DNA from: Caldisericia bacterium | GTDB lineage: Bacteria > Caldisericota > Caldisericia > UBA6126 | Assembly (NCBI GenBank): GCA_028700655.1 | Contig: JAQVSG010000011.1 | Span: 1-41,638, forward strand | Length of the DNA: 41,638 nt | Direction: 5' to 3' | Part shown: piece after piece, positions 38,440 through 41,638 of the stretch | How positions within the stretch are numbered: position 1 is the stretch's first letter | Layout: each line of letters begins with the position of its first letter | Position numbers and translations under genes: made by a program | Notes under the pieces: model-generated | What the model was told of the DNA's origin: nothing | Database searches by the model: none | The model's input: only the letters and a program-made list of their open reading frames with translations

Positions 38440-39488
38440 AATTCACCATGAAAGGAGGACCATTTGGAGTATTTTTGAAGGTACCATTTGATAGTAGCCA
38501 TAAGGCCTTTTTCAAACGATGTCTCTGAGCGCCATAACAAGTCTTTTTCCATTTTGCTTGCATCAATGGAGTATCTTGTGTCATGGCCTGGGCGATCAGG
38601 AACGAACTGTATATGAGTGCTTTCTTGAAAAGAAAAGCGTTTTTCTGGGTCGAACGAATCGACGAGACGACATATGGAGCGAACCATTTCGAGATTGGTT
38701 TTTTCGTTTCGACCACCTATGAGATACGAATGACCCAGCTGCCCTTTGTGAAAGGCTACATCGATACCCTTGCAGTGGTCTATTACATAAAGCCAATCCC
38801 GGATGTTGTTTCCAGCTCCATAAATAGGGATTGGTTTTCTGTCAAGATAATGCCGGATGATGGTGGGAATAAGTTTTTCATCATGTTGCTTCGGACCATA
38901 GTTGTTGGAGCAATTGGTGATAATGATAGGCAAACCATAGGTTTTGTAATAACTTCTTACAATCATGTCCGCACTAGCTTTGGAAGCACTATAGGGGTTG
39001 TTAGGTTTGTACGGAGAGTTTTCTGTGAAATAGCCTTCGGGCCCCAAACTACCAAATACTTCATCGGTTGAAATGTGATGAAATCGACAAGATGTATACT
39101 GCGTGCGAAGCTGAAAAGGCGCTTGTAACCAAAACCTTCTTGCTACTTCTAGCAAGGCATGAGTTCCGTTGATGTTGGTACCAATAAACGAGCTAGAATC
39201 GTCAATAGATCTATCAACATGAGACTCTGCTGCAAAGTGAATAACATATTGAATTTGAAATTTTTCGAAAAGGGATTTTACCAACGAAACATCTTGAATA
39301 TCTCCTTGAAAGAATCGATAGCGAGGGTGATTGTGGACTTCTTTTAAATTCTCTTGGTTTGCTGCATAGGTTAGTAAGTCAAGATTTACCACTGTATAAA
39401 AAGGATATTTATCAAGGAAGTACGGAATAAAGTTGGAGCCAATAAAACCGCATCCCCCTGTAACTAGAACCGTAGAAGGTTTCTTCAT
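38436..39488 (-). CDS. rmlB: dTDP-glucose 4,6-dehydratase
   Basis: [99 protein letters not shown]. Confidence 0.95.
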   Translation of the reverse strand: MKKPSTVLVTGGCGFIGSNFIPYFLDKYPFYTVVNLDLLTYAANQENLKEVHNHPRYRFFQGDIQDVSLVKSLFEKFQIQYVIHFAAESHVDRSIDDSSSFIGTNINGTHALLEVARRFWLQAPFQLRTQYTSCRFHHISTDEVFGSLGPEGYFTENSPYKPNNPYSASKASADMIVRSYYKTYGLPIIITNCSNNYGPKQHDEKLIPTIIRHYLDRKPIPIYGAGNNIRDWLYVIDHCKGIDVAFHKGQLGHSYLIGGRNEKTNLEMVRSICRLVDSFDPEKRFSFQESTHIQFVPDRPGHDTRYSIDASKMEKDLLWRSETSFEKGLMATIKWYLQKYSKWSSFHGEL

Positions 39489-40405
39489 AACAGGAAGGAC
39501 TCTTCGGTAGTAGGCATAGGATGAAAAGATGAAGATTTTGGGGTGGTAGCGGTAGCTACTAAATATTCTCCATAGGAGCTGTTTTTCATGGAGTTGGCAA
39601 TATCCAATAAAGAGGCTTTATCTATATAGTTCATGTAGTAAGCAATTTCTTCAAGGCAGGCAATTTTAAATCCTTGGCGCTTTTGTATGGTTTCAACAAA
39701 TAAAGAAGCCTGCAAAAGAGAATCAAAAGTGCCTGTATCTAACCACGCAAAACCACGTCCTAAAACCTTCACTTGTAGTTGATTACGGGAAAGATAAATA
39801 CGGTTGATGTCGGTAATCTCTAGCTCTCCCCTTAGAGAAGGCTTGAGTGATTTCGCCAAGGATACCACCTGAGGGTCATAAAAATACAAGCCAGTGATAG
39901 CAAGGTTGGATTTTGGTACCGATGGTTTTTCTTCAATAGAAATAGGCTGGTGAGAACTATTTAGTGCAACAATCCCAAATTGAGAAGGATTTCCCACCTG
40001 ATACGCAAAAACCAGTGCTCCCGTATGCAATTGAGAAGCTTTTTGGAGGATTGGAGTAAAGGATTGACCATAAAAAAGATTGTCTCCTAAAATCAAGCAT
40101 ACTGTGTCATTGCCTATAAAGTCCTCAGCTATCAAAAAGGCCTGAGCGATGCCTTTTGCAGATTCTTGCATTGCATAAGAAAGGCGGATTCCCCATTTTT
40201 CTCCGCTTCCGAGTAATTGTTGGAATTGAGGGGTGTCTTGTGGAGTGGAAATAATTAAAATGTCTCGAATACCTGCAAGCATAAGTACAGAGAGGGGATA
40301 GTAAACCATGGGCTTGTCGTATATGGGAAGCAGTTGCTTTGATACTGCCGGAGTAATCGGTTGTAATCTTGTCCCACTTCCTCCTGCAAGAACAATGCCT
40401 TTCAT
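39485..40405 (-). CDS. rmlA: Glucose-1-phosphate thymidylyltransferase
   Basis: [101 protein letters not shown] at 40405 has SD aggag; the ORF track start 40450 is too far upstream. Confidence 0.94.
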   Translation of the reverse strand: MKGIVLAGGSGTRLQPITPAVSKQLLPIYDKPMVYYPLSVLMLAGIRDILIISTPQDTPQFQQLLGSGEKWGIRLSYAMQESAKGIAQAFLIAEDFIGNDTVCLILGDNLFYGQSFTPILQKASQLHTGALVFAYQVGNPSQFGIVALNSSHQPISIEEKPSVPKSNLAITGLYFYDPQVVSLAKSLKPSLRGELEITDINRIYLSRNQLQVKVLGRGFAWLDTGTFDSLLQASLFVETIQKRQGFKIACLEEIAYYMNYIDKASLLDIANSMKNSSYGEYLVATATTPKSSSFHPMPTTEESFLL

Positions 40406-40445
40406 GCGAATGCTCCTTAAATATAGGAATAAAGAATCAGGAACT

Positions 40446-40473
40446 ATCATAGGAATAATTGTGCTTTCGTAAA
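40446..40473 (-). promoter_or_regulatory. Candidate sigma-70-type promoter for the rmlA operon
   Basis: On the minus strand: TTTACG-16 bp-TATGAT (-35 at 40473-40468, -10 at 40451-40446), about 40 bp upstream of the rmlA ATG. Confidence 0.35.
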
Positions 40474-40528
40474 GGAAAAAAAGGAAACAACGATACAGAA
40501 AAAAAATTGTTTAACGTTTGGAAAATTC

Positions 40529-40556
40529 TTGACATTTTCATAATTGATACTACAGT
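40529..40556 (+). promoter_or_regulatory. Candidate sigma-70-type promoter for the Flp-like pilin gene
   Basis: TTGACA (40529-40534)-16 bp-TACAGT (40551-40556), about 43 bp upstream of the pilin ATG. Confidence 0.4.
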
Positions 40557-40598
40557 GAAAATAACGTAGATTTTATATATTTCCGAAGGAGGCCTTTT

Positions 40599-40772
40599 AT
40601 GAATTTTTTTAAAGATGAATCTGGACAGACGATTTTAGAGTATGCATTGATTATTGCGGTACTAGTGTTAGTTATTATTGCGGCTGTTCCTAGTCTCAGA
40701 AATTCTGTGACAGGTGTATTTTCCAAGACACAAAGCGGATTGGATAGTGCACCAACGATTCCTACTACCTAA
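40599..40772 (+). CDS. Flp/Fap-type class III pilin (57 aa)
   Basis: Strong SD gaaggagg (40585-40592). Translation MNFFKDESGQTILEYALIIAVLVLVIIAAVPSLRNSVTGVFSKTQSGLDSAPTIPTT. Prepilin cleavage signature G/QTILEY with E at +5 and Y at +6, followed by a hydrophobic helix. Missing from the ORF track because it is under 60 aa. Confidence 0.88.
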   Translation: MNFFKDESGQTILEYALIIAVLVLVIIAAVPSLRNSVTGVFSKTQSGLDSAPTIPTT

Positions 40773-40816
40773 ATTCTTCTTCTTATAAGCATTTGATATT
40801 AATACAAATGCAGTTT

Positions 40817-40847
40817 CCGGGGAGGTTTCGATCTCCCCGGTTTTTTT
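40817..40847 (+). terminator. Rho-independent terminator after the Flp-like pilin gene
   Basis: Perfect 8-bp GC-rich stem CCGGGGAG-gtttcgat-CTCCCCGG followed by TTTTTTT. Confidence 0.9.
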
Positions 40848-40866
40848 ATGAAAAACAGGGGTTTGT

Positions 40867-41625
40867 ATGCGTATTTTTTCATGGAATGTGAATGGTATTC
40901 GTGCGGTTATAAAAAAGGGATTTTTCCAGTGGATGGACAAAGAAAACCCTGATATTGTCTGTTTGCAAGAAATCAAAATACATGGTGATCAGGTAACTCC
41001 CGAAATTAAAGACAAAGAAGGGTATCAATCCTATTTCTTCTCTGCCCAAAGAAAAGGGTATAGCGGAGTGGCTGTGTACTCGAAAGTACCTCCCCAGGAA
41101 GTTCACTATGGATTTGGAGAGCCTGCTTTTGACGAAGAAGGACGCGTTTTGCACTTACAATACCCCGATTTTCACCTTGTCAATGTATATTTCCCCAATG
41201 GCAAAAGAGATGATATACGACTGCAATACAAATATGATTTTTATCAGTCATTGCTCGACTATTTACGTCCGTTTCTACAAAACAATGAAAAAATGATTGT
41301 TTGTGGAGATTACAATACAGCTCACCAAGAAATTGACCTGGCGAGACCAAAGGAAAATAAAAACATCTCTGGGTTTTTACCCGAAGAACGAAAATGGCTT
41401 GATCGGTATTTATCCGAAGGCTTTATTGATACATTCCGATCGCTGCATCCAACAAAAATTCAATATTCATGGTGGAGTCATTTTGCACGGGCAAGAGATC
41501 GAAATATTGGGTGGAGAATTGATTATCATTTCGCCTCCTTGGCTTTACAGAAAAAGATAAAAAAAGCGGAAATTCATGACATGGTGCAAGGGTCAGATCA
41601 CTGCCCTATTTTGCTGGAGATCTGA
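40867..41625 (+). CDS. Exodeoxyribonuclease III (AP endonuclease, Xth family)
   Basis: MRIFSWNVNGIRAVIKKGF, DIVCLQEIKI, VYFPNGKRDDIRLQYKYDF, CGDYNTAHQEIDLARP, GWRIDYHFAS, GSDHCPILLEI. Confidence 0.94.
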   Translation: MRIFSWNVNGIRAVIKKGFFQWMDKENPDIVCLQEIKIHGDQVTPEIKDKEGYQSYFFSAQRKGYSGVAVYSKVPPQEVHYGFGEPAFDEEGRVLHLQYPDFHLVNVYFPNGKRDDIRLQYKYDFYQSLLDYLRPFLQNNEKMIVCGDYNTAHQEIDLARPKENKNISGFLPEERKWLDRYLSEGFIDTFRSLHPTKIQYSWWSHFARARDRNIGWRIDYHFASLALQKKIKKAEIHDMVQGSDHCPILLEI

Positions 41626-41638
41626 ACAAAGGAGCTTG

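Noticed and set aside
38583-39071. 162-aa plus-strand ORF
   Set aside because: Antisense to well-supported rmlB; no domain signal.
1-41638. CRISPR arrays, tRNA/rRNA genes, transposases, phage or defence islands
   Set aside because: No regularly spaced repeats, tRNA-like cloverleafs, transposase or integrase motifs were recognised by reading; a tRNAscan/ISfinder/DefenseFinder run would be decisive.

Overview
This is a 41.6 kb AT-rich bacterial chromosomal window. It is densely coding, with no tRNA or rRNA genes, CRISPR arrays, IS elements or phage genes that I could recognise. Gene content and order (alaS-ruvX-mltG, yqeG, DUF4911-like, GspE/GspF, TldD/PmbA, antiporters next to a PII-like protein) look Bacillota-like, but I cannot fix the taxon. 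The left part (1-22.9 kb) is mostly housekeeping: truncated M16C peptidase, dinB, a degenerate serine beta-lactamase-like lipoprotein, a nuclease-helicase fusion, gap-pgk-alaS-AKR-ruvX-mltG-yqeG-gspE-gspF, and tldD-pmbA. The middle (22.9-30.5 kb) is a minus-strand run: a TPR protein, a secreted C25-like cysteine protease with cohesin-like and CuAO-N-like domains, a PII-like protein, two tandem duplicated antiporters and a beta-hydroxyacid dehydrogenase. The right part (30.6-40.4 kb) is a surface-glycan locus. Its core is an 8-gene, largely ATGA-coupled operon: rmlA-rmlB-GT2-GNAT-EamA-EamA-wecE/rffA-GT-C. I read it as a complete pathway from glucose-1-phosphate to dTDP-Fuc4NAc, then to an undecaprenyl-linked sugar, an ArnE/F-like flip and GT-C transfer. 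It is followed by an unlisted 57-aa Flp-type pilin and an ExoIII gene. The best candidates for a second look are this Arn-like Fuc4NAc operon, the C25/cohesin-like protease next to a PII-antiporter cassette, the orphan Flp pilin, and two probable secreted pseudoenzymes.
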